Source of the DNA: an uncultured Planctomycetota bacterium
GTDB taxonomy: Bacteria > Planctomycetota > Planctomycetia > Gemmatales > HRBIN36
Assembly (NCBI GenBank): GCA_937944855.1
Contig: CALFAY010000001.1
Span: 60,254 to 124,253, forward strand
Length of the DNA stretch: 64,000 nucleotides
Reading direction: 5' to 3'
The notes under the pieces: model-generated
What the model was told of the DNA's origin: nothing
The model's database searches: none
What the model saw: the letters and a program-made list of their open reading frames with translations, nothing else
Made by a program: the position numbers and the translations under genes
In this document: one piece after another, positions 25,666-35,229 of the stretch
Layout: each line of letters begins with the position of its first letter
Position numbering within the stretch: position 1 is the first letter of the stretch

Positions 25666-27583
25666 TCTCGACGTGGCCCTGCGGATCGTGCCCGCCCTAC
25701 CGCTGATCGGCAGCATTATCACAGCATTCTTGGGCCATCGTTTGCTTGGCTCTAAGAGCCACTTGCCGGTGATCGTCGGTCTGGCAGGGTCAGTTCTGTT
25801 TTCGCTCATGGTTCTCGTCGAAGCGCCTGGCAGCGGACGCATCTCGACTTCCTACGACTTCATCGACCTCGGCAATCTTCACATCAACGTCGTGCTCCGG
25901 GCCGATGCCCTGACGGCGATGATGCTTGTGACGGTCAACCTCGTCGGGCTGCTGGTGGCGGTCTATTCCCGCGGCTACATGGCTGGCGATTCCGGCTACG
26001 CCCGGTACTTCGCGGAGCTGGGGCTGTTCGTCTTTTCGATGTCCATGCTGGTCTTGTCCAGCAACTTCCTGCTGCTGTACGTCTTCTGGGAAGCGGTGGG
26101 CTTGTGCAGCTATTTGCTCATCGGATTCTGGTACGAGAGACCAAGCGCGGCGGCAGCGGCACGTAAGGCGTTCCTGGTTAATCGCATTGGCGACTGCGGC
26201 TTCCTTCTCGGCCTGATGCTGATGTGGACGACGTTCGGCACGCTGGACTACGACGGCGTCTTCAGCCGCGTGGACCAGGCCGACCCAGCCACCTTGACGG
26301 CAATCTGTCTGCTCTTGTTCACGGGTGCCGTCGGCAAATCGGCTCAGTTCCCGCTGCACGTCTGGTTGCCCGACGCGATGGAAGGTCCATCGCCGGTCAG
26401 TGCCTTGATCCACGCAGCCACGATGGTGACGGCTGGGGTTTATCTTGTGGCTCGCAGCACGCCGCTGTTCGTGGCTTCGCCGACGGCTCAACTCATCGTG
26501 GCTGGCATTGGCGGCTTCACGGCCTTGCTGGCGGCGCTCATTGCCCTGACGCAATTCGACCTCAAGCGGGTCCTGGCCTATTCGACTGTAAGTCAGTTGG
26601 GTTTGATGTTCCTGGCCCTGGGGGCCGCTGCCGGGCAGCCGAAGCTGGCCGAGTTCGCTGTCATTGCGGCAGTGTTTCATCTGTTCACCCATGCCTTTTT
26701 CAAAGCTCTGCTCTTCCTGGCTGCGGGCAGTGTGATGCACGCGATGGGCGACGTGATCGACATGCGTCGCTTCGGCGGGCTGCGTCGCCTGTTGCCTTGG
26801 ACTCATGCTCTGTTCCTGATCGGGGCCTTGGCTCTGGCGGGTGTCGTGCCACTGGCGGGGTTTTGGAGCAAGGATGAGATCTTGAGTGCGGTCCGCGAGG
26901 CGTCGCATGGACCTTACGGAGGAATGCTCACGATCTGCTACTACGCGGCCGTCCTCACCACATTCCTGACGGCATTTTACACTTTTCGGGCTTATTTCCT
27001 TACTTTCTGGGGCGAGGAGCGAATTCCCGAAGAGGCGCACGGCCACGCTCACGAATCGGGGCTGGTGATGCTTGCACCGATGGGCGTGCTGGCAATCGGA
27101 GCGGCATTGACCGGCCTGTTCTTCGGGCCTACGCATCTGTTCGGGGAGTATCTTGCCAAGACGCCGATCTTCCCCGTGCTCGGAGACGAACATGGCCTTG
27201 ACTGGACGGTATTGCTCACGGGAACGTTGGCTGCTGTGCTGGGCATCGGCCTGTCGGGATGGTTCTATGTCCTGAATCCCGGTTTGCCGGAGCGACTGCG
27301 ACGAGGTTTACGCGGTTTGTACGAACTGTCGTACAACCGCTTCTACCTCGACGAATTGTACGGCGTGCTGTTCGTGGGACCGGCAACGGTGCTGTCCAAC
27401 GTCTGCCGTCTGTTCGATCAATACATCGTGGATGGCGTAGTCGATCTGGTCGGGTGGGTGCCCTCAGCCCTCGGGCGTGTCTTCCAGCCGCCCCAGAACG
27501 GCCTAGTGCAATACTACGCCCTGGTGACAACCATCGGCCTGGCAGTCTTCGTCATTTTCGTGGTCCTTACCCTGCGCGGCTGA
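25658..27583 (+). CDS. nuoL: NADH-quinone oxidoreductase subunit L
   Basis: 641 aa Mrp-antiporter-like proton-pumping subunit with about 16 membrane segments. Family segments: FWEAVGLCSYLLIGFW, GKSAQFPLHVWLPDAMEGPSPVSALIHAATMVTAG, FDLKRVLAYSTVSQLGLMF and LAGVVPLAGFWSKDEIL. A C-terminal lateral-helix region and a last membrane helix are present, so it is NuoL rather than NuoM. GGAGG precedes the start. nuoN follows after 9 bp, where nuoM would be expected. Confidence 0.96.
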   Translation: MSDLDVALRIVPALPLIGSIITAFLGHRLLGSKSHLPVIVGLAGSVLFSLMVLVEAPGSGRISTSYDFIDLGNLHINVVLRADALTAMMLVTVNLVGLLVAVYSRGYMAGDSGYARYFAELGLFVFSMSMLVLSSNFLLLYVFWEAVGLCSYLLIGFWYERPSAAAAARKAFLVNRIGDCGFLLGLMLMWTTFGTLDYDGVFSRVDQADPATLTAICLLLFTGAVGKSAQFPLHVWLPDAMEGPSPVSALIHAATMVTAGVYLVARSTPLFVASPTAQLIVAGIGGFTALLAALIALTQFDLKRVLAYSTVSQLGLMFLALGAAAGQPKLAEFAVIAAVFHLFTHAFFKALLFLAAGSVMHAMGDVIDMRRFGGLRRLLPWTHALFLIGALALAGVVPLAGFWSKDEILSAVREASHGPYGGMLTICYYAAVLTTFLTAFYTFRAYFLTFWGEERIPEEAHGHAHESGLVMLAPMGVLAIGAALTGLFFGPTHLFGEYLAKTPIFPVLGDEHGLDWTVLLTGTLAAVLGIGLSGWFYVLNPGLPERLRRGLRGLYELSYNRFYLDELYGVLFVGPATVLSNVCRLFDQYIVDGVVDLVGWVPSALGRVFQPPQNGLVQYYALVTTIGLAVFVIFVVLTLRG

Positions 27584-27592
27584 AGCGGAGGC

Positions 27593-29149
27593 ATGCCTTT
27601 GGATTCGCAGATTGCGGAACAGCTAGTCGGCTCAGTGGAGCTGCTGATCCCTGAGTTAATCCTTGTGGCGGCAGCTTGCGTGCTGTTCGTGGGCGGAACC
27701 GTGTATCGGAGCCGGACGACCTGGTCCGCGGCGGCTCTGGTCGCAATCGGGTTAGCCTTCCTGGCTTGGTGGTGGGGACCGGCAGGCGATTCCGTTACGT
27801 CCTCCGTCGGACTAGTGGCATTTACCCCGCTGGCCTCCTATGTGGCCGTACTGAGTCTGGCGGCTGTGGCCGTGGTGGTATTGTCGGGGTGGAACCAAGT
27901 CCCGGACTTCCGTGCTGCTGAGTTCCACGCCTGTCTGTTGGTCATCGCTGCCGGGACGATGCTGGTCGGGGCTGCTAATGATCTGATTCTGCTCTTCCTG
28001 GCCCTGGAAATGATCAGCATCCCGACCTACGTCGTGCTCTACCTGCCTCGTCAGGACGCCTCCAACCAGGAAGCCGCTCTCAAGTACTTCCTGCTGAGCG
28101 TCTTCGCTTCGGCGGTGTTTCTCTTCGGCATCAGCTACCTTTACGGCCTGTCAGGAACGACGAATCTCACGGCGTTAAGTGTGGCTTTGCCGATTCAGCG
28201 GGAAAGCGGTTTCGATCACCTGGTCGGTCTGGCGGTGGTACTCGTGCTTGCGGGGTTGAGCTTCCGCGTGGCGGCGGTCCCCTTCCACTTCTACGCGCCG
28301 GACGTGTATCAGGGTACCGTGCCCGTTTGTGCGGGGCTTTTGGCGGCGATTCCGAAACTCGCCGGGTTTGTTGGTATGCTCATCGTTCTGAATGCAGCCC
28401 TGGGACTGACGGCGGCGGAGTCATGGTTTCCCGAAGTGCGGAGCGTGATCACGGCCGTCTGCTGGATTCTGGCCCTGGCTTCCATGACCATCGGCAACCT
28501 GCTGGCGTTGCTCCAAAGCAATCCGCGGCGATTGTTGGCCTATTCGAGCATCGCTCATGCGGGATACGTGTTGGTCGGGGTGGGGGCGGCGTTGGCTGCG
28601 AGCGATTCCGGAGGTCAGGAGGCCGTGCTGTTCTACCTAGCCATTTATACGGCGATGACGCTCGGAGCCTTTGGCGTGCTCGGCCTGCTAGGCGCCAGCG
28701 CGGAAGCAGTAGAAGACCTGGCAGGTTTGGCACGGACACGTCCGTTGTACGCCTTGGCTTTGGCCGTATGTCTGTTCAGCCTGACGGGACTGCCTCCGAC
28801 CGCAGGCTTTTGGGCCAAGCTTTATGTGTTTCTCGCAGCCTGGGCCAGCGGAGGCACGTTGTACCGTGTGTTGGCAATTGCTCTCGCCCTCAATGCCGCA
28901 GTGGCAGCGTGGTATTACATCCGGATCGTGGCCATCATGTACCTGCGTTCCCCCGGCCGGGAACCAGCCGTGGCGACGGATCGCCCCGGCCTGATCGGAG
29001 CAGCGGCCTGCGCCGCCTTCGTCGTCGGCGTGTTTGCGTTCCCCGGCTGGATCTGGACAGCTTCGTGGCAAGCCGTTCCGCAAGCGGATCAGCCGGCACA
29101 GGCGATGTCCGTGCCTGAGTCACTCCAGGCCCTTGCTCAAGAACGGTAA
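27593..29149 (+). CDS. nuoN: NADH-quinone oxidoreductase subunit N
   Basis: 518 aa antiporter-like subunit with about 14 membrane segments. NuoN identity rests on ALKYFLLSVFASAVFLFGISYLYG, the FRVAAVPFHFYAPDVYQG motif and LLAYSSIAHAGYVLVG; NuoM would show a different PFHxWLPDAH-type motif. Last gene of the operon. It ends 37 bp from the convergent Hsp70-like gene. GGAGGC precedes the ATG. Confidence 0.95.
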   Translation: MPLDSQIAEQLVGSVELLIPELILVAAACVLFVGGTVYRSRTTWSAAALVAIGLAFLAWWWGPAGDSVTSSVGLVAFTPLASYVAVLSLAAVAVVVLSGWNQVPDFRAAEFHACLLVIAAGTMLVGAANDLILLFLALEMISIPTYVVLYLPRQDASNQEAALKYFLLSVFASAVFLFGISYLYGLSGTTNLTALSVALPIQRESGFDHLVGLAVVLVLAGLSFRVAAVPFHFYAPDVYQGTVPVCAGLLAAIPKLAGFVGMLIVLNAALGLTAAESWFPEVRSVITAVCWILALASMTIGNLLALLQSNPRRLLAYSSIAHAGYVLVGVGAALAASDSGGQEAVLFYLAIYTAMTLGAFGVLGLLGASAEAVEDLAGLARTRPLYALALAVCLFSLTGLPPTAGFWAKLYVFLAAWASGGTLYRVLAIALALNAAVAAWYYIRIVAIMYLRSPGREPAVATDRPGLIGAAACAAFVVGVFAFPGWIWTASWQAVPQADQPAQAMSVPESLQALAQER

Positions 29150-29186
29150 CGACGTCATCTCTTTACTTGCGTGGATGAAGAGCCGG

Positions 29187-32036
29187 TCACTCGGCCAGGC
29201 TTGCGAGCTTCAGCCCGATGGGCAAGGTGTCTCCGAGCATTTGTTTCTGCTCGGCGGCGTCAAGCGCTGAGCCTTCCTCAACGATGCGTACCAAGCGTTC
29301 CGAAGCCCCGGTTTCCCGGAGCTTCTGCATGGTCTGTTGCCGCAAATTCTCGGAAATGTCCAAGGCCCGCTGTCCCGTGCGCTGAGTGATTTGGGCCAGA
29401 CAGAACTGCCAGCTTTGCCGCTCGGAATCATTGCTGGGCGAGAATCGAAGCAAGGTTTCCACCCATGACTGCACGACGTCAGGATGCAGGATGGCATTAA
29501 GCGGTCCATAGACGAGCCGACGCGAACCAAGCCGGGTCAGCGCCCAGAAGACATGCGGGGAAACTGGGGGACGGCGAAACTCCCGCAAAAGGGTCTCGCC
29601 GAGTTGCTGCTTCCAGCGCAGGTCGAGGCGTTCCAGGCTAGCCGCTGCACGCCACATCTCAGCCAGTTCGTGAGGACCCGGTTTGTACGGGAGCGTCTTG
29701 CCGCTCTTGGCCGGCAACAGGATCGGCCGCAAACGGTCCCAGAGCGAGTTTTGCAGGACTGCGGGCAACCCCCCCGCGACTCGCCGCCAAAGAATCCACC
29801 ATTCCGGTCCGCCTTCGCCAACGCGAAGCGAAGTCTGTCCGGGCTTGGCCGCGAGGCTGTGCAGAAGTTTCCACAACTGCTCGACGCGGTGACGGTCGAG
29901 GGGGTCGCCAAATCCGGGCCGAAGGCACCAACCAGTCAGGTTATACCAGCGAGCCAGATGAGCAGGGGTCTTCCGGCGATGTTCAGCAACTTCGGAGAGG
30001 AAGTCCCAAAGGCGTCGGCAGACGGTTACGGGCCATTGTTCCCGCGACGTGTCCAGCACGGTCTCGATGCTGCGAACGACCTCCTTGACGGCGGTCTCGT
30101 TGGGATCGGCGAATACGTTTCGCAGAACGCTTGCCGCCCTTTGAAGGCGTTCCTCCTCCCAGACATCTTGAACGGTTTCCCCTGGAGATGCTGCGTCTCC
30201 TTCCTCTCCGAGCACTTCGCGGGTGTTGAATTCGAGCCGCCAGCGGTTGTCGCCGTTGCGGGCCAGGCAGGACAATTCCAGGGTTCCGATCTCGGTCAAC
30301 CGAGCCGCCAGTTTCACCGGCACGCTCTTGGTTCCACTGCGCTTCCCCCCGCGCAGGATGGTATGCAGGGGCGGCAGACGGAGCAGTTGTCGGGGTTCCA
30401 GGTGCAGCACTTCCCCGGCCCGATCCTTCGACCGCACTGTCGAGGTAAACAGTGGAAACGTGACTGGCTGTCCCAAGGCAAGCTCCAGATGCGGTTCGTC
30501 GAGGACGATTTCGCTGCCCTCCTCGAGGTGCTGCGGAACCACGCAGACGACGTTGACGCGGGAACGGTCTTCTACTTCTGCGGTTGCAGCGACGCCGACG
30601 TAGTAGGAACGCGCCAGACCGCCGCCTATGCGGCGTCCGCCCGTCCGTCGCAGCCACGCAAAGTAGGCGGCACCCCAGGCCACAGCCAGATCCAGCGAGG
30701 AGCTGGCCAGTACCAGCGGATTCCAACCGCCTTCCCGATCCGCGAACCAGGTTCGCATTACTTGCACAAGGCGATCCCGCAGTCGCTGCGGCTGGAAGAC
30801 GCCGCCGTTGAACAAGATCGCGTCCGGCGGCTTTTGACGGGTTTCGTCGTGTTCCCGCAGGAATGCAGCCAGGTGGCTGGTGATGGCAGGGTCGTGGACG
30901 TAGGGCAGTCCCAGTTCGTGCAGGGCCGTCCGACCGCTTTTTTTCGGTTCGGCTGTGACCGGCACTTGTGGGAAGAACCCCTCCTCGATGACGTTGCGAA
31001 CGTCCTCCGGGGTCAAGCGGGCGTGCAAAGCTCCGCCAATGACTGCTCGTCCCCGGCCCATGACGGTCACGGTGTACTCGGCGGGCGGATCAGGGGCCAG
31101 AAGTGCTTCCTTTGCGGCACGGCAGGCCTGAACAAGGTGCCCCAGCGTAGCCGCGTCCAGCGCCCCGGACCGAGGCAACTTGTTTTCCACAAACCGGGCC
31201 AAGGCCAAGTCCATGTTATCGCCGCCCAACAGCAAATGATCTCCGACCGCCAAGCGAACAAAGCCGATGTCGCCCTCTTGTTCCTCGGCCCGGATCAGGC
31301 TGAAGTCCGTCGTGCCGCCGCCCACGTCCACCACAAGACAGATCATCCCCGGCTCCAGGGTGCGGGTGGGCTCTTTGGACGGCTTTGCGGACGAACTCGG
31401 TCCTTCCAGCTCGATTCCGCGAGAGGCCGCCATCCAGGAGTAGAACGCCGCCTGCGGTTCTTCCAGGAGCACGACGTTCTCGAAACCGGCTCCTCGGGCA
31501 GCTTCCAGGGTCAGGGTGCGGGCCACGTCATCGAACGACGCCGGGACGGTCAGCACAATCTGCTGTTTTTCAAGCATCTGATCCGGCTCCCCGCCTGCCA
31601 CCGTGTGGTTCCACGCCTCAGCCAGATGCTTCAGAAAACGGGTCGAAACCTCGACCGGCGAGAGTCGTGGCACGTCCGGCGGCGCACCCCAGGGCAGCAG
31701 CGGAGCCTGGCGATCCACCCCGGCATGACACAGCCACGACTTAGCCGAGGTCGCCAGACGTCCCGGAACTCGACTGCCGTGCTGCCGGGCGAATTCCCCG
31801 ACGACGTAATTACGCCGGGCATCCCAGGGCAACGCACACGCTCCGGCGGGAAGATCATGCGGTCCCGGAAGATAGAGAAAGGACGGCAGAAGATACCGCG
31901 GAGCGAGGTCGTTCAGACCGACCAGCTGCAGAATGCCCAAGGCACATATCCGCAACGGCCCAGAGCGTTTCAGGTCCACATAGGCGAGGGCACAATTGGT
32001 CGTGCCCAGATCGATGCCCACGAGATAATTGCCCAT
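29187..32036 (-). CDS. Large Hsp70-like chaperone/ATPase
   Basis: 949 aa. The N-terminal half is an Hsp70 nucleotide-binding domain: VGIDLGTTNCALAYVD (phosphate 1), a VVDVGGGTTDFSLI segment (phosphate 2), and ILFNGGVFQPQRLRDRL (adenosine motif). The C-terminal half is not a DnaK substrate-binding domain but a mostly helical region of more than 350 residues; it resembles the DUF3731-type tail of large bacterial Hsp70 homologues, an assignment from memory. No dnaJ or grpE is adjacent. Start at ATG 32036 has GAGGAG just upstream and begins right before the GIDLGTT motif; a TTG at 32069 is less likely. Confidence 0.85.
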   Translation of the reverse strand: MGNYLVGIDLGTTNCALAYVDLKRSGPLRICALGILQLVGLNDLAPRYLLPSFLYLPGPHDLPAGACALPWDARRNYVVGEFARQHGSRVPGRLATSAKSWLCHAGVDRQAPLLPWGAPPDVPRLSPVEVSTRFLKHLAEAWNHTVAGGEPDQMLEKQQIVLTVPASFDDVARTLTLEAARGAGFENVVLLEEPQAAFYSWMAASRGIELEGPSSSAKPSKEPTRTLEPGMICLVVDVGGGTTDFSLIRAEEQEGDIGFVRLAVGDHLLLGGDNMDLALARFVENKLPRSGALDAATLGHLVQACRAAKEALLAPDPPAEYTVTVMGRGRAVIGGALHARLTPEDVRNVIEEGFFPQVPVTAEPKKSGRTALHELGLPYVHDPAITSHLAAFLREHDETRQKPPDAILFNGGVFQPQRLRDRLVQVMRTWFADREGGWNPLVLASSSLDLAVAWGAAYFAWLRRTGGRRIGGGLARSYYVGVAATAEVEDRSRVNVVCVVPQHLEEGSEIVLDEPHLELALGQPVTFPLFTSTVRSKDRAGEVLHLEPRQLLRLPPLHTILRGGKRSGTKSVPVKLAARLTEIGTLELSCLARNGDNRWRLEFNTREVLGEEGDAASPGETVQDVWEEERLQRAASVLRNVFADPNETAVKEVVRSIETVLDTSREQWPVTVCRRLWDFLSEVAEHRRKTPAHLARWYNLTGWCLRPGFGDPLDRHRVEQLWKLLHSLAAKPGQTSLRVGEGGPEWWILWRRVAGGLPAVLQNSLWDRLRPILLPAKSGKTLPYKPGPHELAEMWRAAASLERLDLRWKQQLGETLLREFRRPPVSPHVFWALTRLGSRRLVYGPLNAILHPDVVQSWVETLLRFSPSNDSERQSWQFCLAQITQRTGQRALDISENLRQQTMQKLRETGASERLVRIVEEGSALDAAEQKQMLGDTLPIGLKLASLAE

Positions 32037-32178
32037 TTCTCCTCGATGCAGATGTTTTGTTGCCAGCAAGGATTTGCCCTATTCTACGCGGCTGTCCGCC
32101 GGCCAAATGGCCTTGTGGAATCTCCGGCGGCCGTTATGGTGCGGATTCTCTGCACGGCGGTCAATCGGAGGAGGGCCG

Positions 32179-32697
32179 ATGAATCCCATGTGCCGGACGA
32201 GAATCGCGCTGAATCTGGTTGTAGCGGCAGCGCTGTGTGCCGCGGGAAACGGCTGTCTGCTTTTGGCCGGCGGAGCCGCTGCCGGAGGAGCGGCCGGGTA
32301 CGCCTACTACCGCGGTAATGTTACCGAGAAGATCGACGGGGATTTCACCACCGTCTGGCATGCCACCCAGGACGCCCTGTATGACCTCGGCATGCCGATC
32401 AAAAAGGTCAGCCGCGACACGCTCTCCGGCGTCATCGAGAGCCAGACCGGCAACGGCGAACGGGTGAAGATCAGCATCGAGCAGATCATTCCGAAGATTC
32501 CTACCGATCCCCCGCAGACCGAAGTCGGCGTCCGCATCGCTACGTTCGGCGACCAGGAAACCAGTCGCCGGATTCTACAGCAGATTGCCTTCCGCACCCA
32601 CGCTCACGCCGTCAACCAGCCGTCGGGGGCCTTGGCACCGGGGACGTGGCGGATTCCGCCGCAGTCGGTCCCTGGCCCGTCGGCGTCGGCCCCCTGA
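32179..32697 (+). CDS. DUF3568-like small lipoprotein
   Basis: 172 aa. The N-terminus has a hydrophobic signal ending in NGC followed by a glycine/alanine-rich hydrophobic stretch, fitting an exported lipoprotein, although the lipobox (GNGC) is not ideal. The core (TEKIDGDFTTVWHATQDALYDLGMPIKKVSRDTLSGVIESQTGNG) matches the DUF3568 pattern of small periplasmic proteins. GGAGGAGGG precedes ATG 32179. The last 86 bp overlap the convergent RND gene; the tail there is Pro/Ser/Ala-rich. Confidence 0.75.
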   Translation: MNPMCRTRIALNLVVAAALCAAGNGCLLLAGGAAAGGAAGYAYYRGNVTEKIDGDFTTVWHATQDALYDLGMPIKKVSRDTLSGVIESQTGNGERVKISIEQIIPKIPTDPPQTEVGVRIATFGDQETSRRILQQIAFRTHAHAVNQPSGALAPGTWRIPPQSVPGPSASAP

Positions 32698-35194
32698 TGC
32701 CGGGAGCGAGGCTCAATAACAGCGGCAACAGCAGCAGGTTGCCCACCAATCCTCCAATCAACGCCAGCCCGGTCAGGAGGCCGAAGTGAACCAGCGGAAT
32801 GAACCGCGACCAGGCGAGCACTGCGAACCCAAGCACCAGAGCGATGTTGGCGACCACCAGGGCCAGTCCCGTGCTGGCATGGGTCCGCTGGATCGCCGCG
32901 GCGAAATCCAGCCCGCTTTGTCGTTCCTGCCCGAAACGGTAGATGTATAACAGGCTGCTGTCGATAGTCATGCCCATCGCGACGCTGGCCAGCATGGCCG
33001 TAGCGATGTTGATGGGCAGTCCGAACCAGCCCATCGTCCCAAGAATGGCCACGATAGGCACCACCGTCGGAACCATCGTAATGGCCGCCAGCCAGAAGTT
33101 GCGGAATGCCATCAGGCCCATGCCGAACATGAACAACAAAGCCAGAGCGAAGGTCATCCTCTGATCGCCGAGCAGGTTGGTGATCAGGCGCGTCAACATC
33201 AGGTAGATGCCGGTGGCCTGCGGTTGACTCTCCGGACCCAGCACCTCCTCGGCCTTGCGTTCCGCGGCAGCGATCAGGGCTACCTTCTGTGGGCCGCTGA
33301 GCCGTTCGCGGGTCTGGAGCGTGATTCGCATCTTGGCTGCTTCGCGGTTCCAAAAGTGCTTTCCGGGCGGGGACTCAGCGAATCGCTCTAACTGCTTTTC
33401 GACCTGGGCGAGGTGGTTCTTGTAGGCTTCACGCTGTTCCGGCTTCAGAAGCCGACCGGCGAAACCGTCGAGCAGCCCGGCGGCGTCCTGGAGCGCCTTG
33501 CGGGCTTCGGTCACGTCGCCGGTCAGAACCTGAAGGCGCATCCGCAAATGGAACAGCCGTTTTGCCGTGGCCGCCAGCCTGCGGTCCAGACTGCCCAGCG
33601 AGTCCTCGAAGAAATCGAGAAAATCGACCAGCCCCAGCACCTTGGTGACGCCAGCAAGTTCCGAGCCGTCCAGGCTGCGCAAGGTCTTCAACTCACTCTC
33701 CAGACGGCGCAGCCGGTTCACGAAGCCCTGCAACTCGTCCTCGGGCAAGTTGAACAAATCGGGACAGGAGAACACGACATCCAACTGTCCGGCTCCGCCG
33801 AACTGCGATTCAACGAAGCTGTAGGCCTGATAGACCTCCGTATCGCGGCGGAAATTGTTAGTGAAATCCGTCTGCGGCTTCAACCAGAAGACCCCGGAAG
33901 CGATGCCCAGTGCCGGCACGAGCATGGCCGTCATCGTCGAACCGGGCCGACGTCGCACCCACTGCAAGCCGGCGTCCAGAAGCCGGCCAAGGAGGTTGCC
34001 GCCCGGAACCTCCAGGCGATCCTGTGTTCGCAGGCCGAGTACCATGAAGGGCATGAAGCCGAGCGTGGCCACGCCGGCCAGGAGCGTCGCCATCACCATG
34101 ATCCAGGCGAAGTCATGCACCGGCTTCAGTTCGCAGATGAGCAGCGACGCAAACCCCGCGGCAGTCGTCATGAGCATCCAAAAAATTGGCGGATTCATGG
34201 CGTAGAGCGTTTCCCGCAGGGCGGACACCGAATCCAGATGGCGACGCAGTTCCCGGTAGTGCATGCCATAATGCACCACGGTGGATACGCCGATCACCGC
34301 CACGAGCGAACTGATGGCGGAACTCACCATAGTCAGTTCGCCGCGCCACAAGGCCCACAGCGATTCCGCCCAGAACAGGGCCGCATAGATGACCAGCAGC
34401 GGCAAAACGATCCAACGCAGGCTGCGGAAGAAGATGGCAATGACGACTCCCATGAAGAGCACGGACAGAATCTGCAAGCGCTGCCCATCCGCCTCGGTGT
34501 ACTCGTACACGTCGTGGATCAACAAGTGGGTTCCAACGACGGCGGGACCGACCACGACCGCTTCGCCTCGGTCCTTCGCCGACAACAAGGCCGAGCCATT
34601 ATTACCCAGGACCTGCTTGGCGGTGTTCCGCACTGCTTCAAGACACCGGCCCAGATCGTCCGAGGTCTCGAACCGCTTGCGCAGTTGCACCAGCAAGGAC
34701 GTGGTTTGCAGATCGTCGGCGATCAGGACTCCCTGATACAGGGCGCTTTCGCGGACCAGGTTTTGCAAGCGCTGCAAGGAAGCGGGATCGTGATCCACGA
34801 CTTCGGCAATGGTCTGCCAGGGTCTTCCAGGCGCCGGACTTTCGGCCAGCGACGTGACCGTCTTGACGCCGAGGTGGTAGAGGTTCCGCAAGGCGGAAGC
34901 CAACTGTTCCTGTCGCCGCATCCCAGCCGTGGTCCATAACTCCGCATCGCGGTAAGCGACTAGCAGCGTCGCTTCGCCACCGAACCACTCTTTGTTCTTG
35001 AGATAGGTGTGCAGGGCGGGGTCGTGTTTCGGAAAGAAGCCTTCCATGGAACGGTTGTATTGCAGCGGCTTGAAGCCGATCAGGTACACCGCCGCAGCGC
35101 TAGTCAGACCCAGGGTGAGCAGAAACCATAGCCCGCGATGCCGAACCAGCACCTCAGCGAGTCGGTGGTTGAAGCGATCCAGGAGGCGGCTCAC
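32612..35194 (-). CDS. RND/MMPL-family transporter
   Basis: 860 aa with the repeated RND plan: membrane helix at about 22-42, a periplasmic domain, helices at about 240-400, then a second helix-domain-helices block ending near 830. The second large periplasmic domain is helical with coiled-coil character. It resembles MMPL proteins such as the hopanoid-linked HpnN, which move lipids to the outer membrane. No tripartite partners are adjacent. The last 29 residues (Pro/Thr/Ser-rich) are encoded in the overlap with the lipoprotein gene. Lipid export is plausible in view of the LPS genes upstream on the same strand, but the substrate is unknown. Confidence 0.82.
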   Translation of the reverse strand: MSRLLDRFNHRLAEVLVRHRGLWFLLTLGLTSAAAVYLIGFKPLQYNRSMEGFFPKHDPALHTYLKNKEWFGGEATLLVAYRDAELWTTAGMRRQEQLASALRNLYHLGVKTVTSLAESPAPGRPWQTIAEVVDHDPASLQRLQNLVRESALYQGVLIADDLQTTSLLVQLRKRFETSDDLGRCLEAVRNTAKQVLGNNGSALLSAKDRGEAVVVGPAVVGTHLLIHDVYEYTEADGQRLQILSVLFMGVVIAIFFRSLRWIVLPLLVIYAALFWAESLWALWRGELTMVSSAISSLVAVIGVSTVVHYGMHYRELRRHLDSVSALRETLYAMNPPIFWMLMTTAAGFASLLICELKPVHDFAWIMVMATLLAGVATLGFMPFMVLGLRTQDRLEVPGGNLLGRLLDAGLQWVRRRPGSTMTAMLVPALGIASGVFWLKPQTDFTNNFRRDTEVYQAYSFVESQFGGAGQLDVVFSCPDLFNLPEDELQGFVNRLRRLESELKTLRSLDGSELAGVTKVLGLVDFLDFFEDSLGSLDRRLAATAKRLFHLRMRLQVLTGDVTEARKALQDAAGLLDGFAGRLLKPEQREAYKNHLAQVEKQLERFAESPPGKHFWNREAAKMRITLQTRERLSGPQKVALIAAAERKAEEVLGPESQPQATGIYLMLTRLITNLLGDQRMTFALALLFMFGMGLMAFRNFWLAAITMVPTVVPIVAILGTMGWFGLPINIATAMLASVAMGMTIDSSLLYIYRFGQERQSGLDFAAAIQRTHASTGLALVVANIALVLGFAVLAWSRFIPLVHFGLLTGLALIGGLVGNLLLLPLLLSLAPGIRGPTPTGQGPTAAESATSPVPRPPTAG

Positions 35195-35229
35195 CGTGGC
35201 TATCCCTGTGTCTGCTCTGAAGCGATACG

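Noticed and set aside
25790..27193. 467-codon open frame on the - strand
   Set aside because: It is antisense to nuoL and its composition (Q/H/R-rich) is that of a shadow of membrane-protein codons.
29484..32318. 944-codon open frame on the + strand
   Set aside because: It lies opposite the Hsp70-like gene, whose motifs are unmistakable; the frame is a GC-driven shadow without any domain.
33413..34939. 508-codon open frame on the + strand
   Set aside because: It is antisense to the RND transporter; H/Q-rich composition and no start signal.
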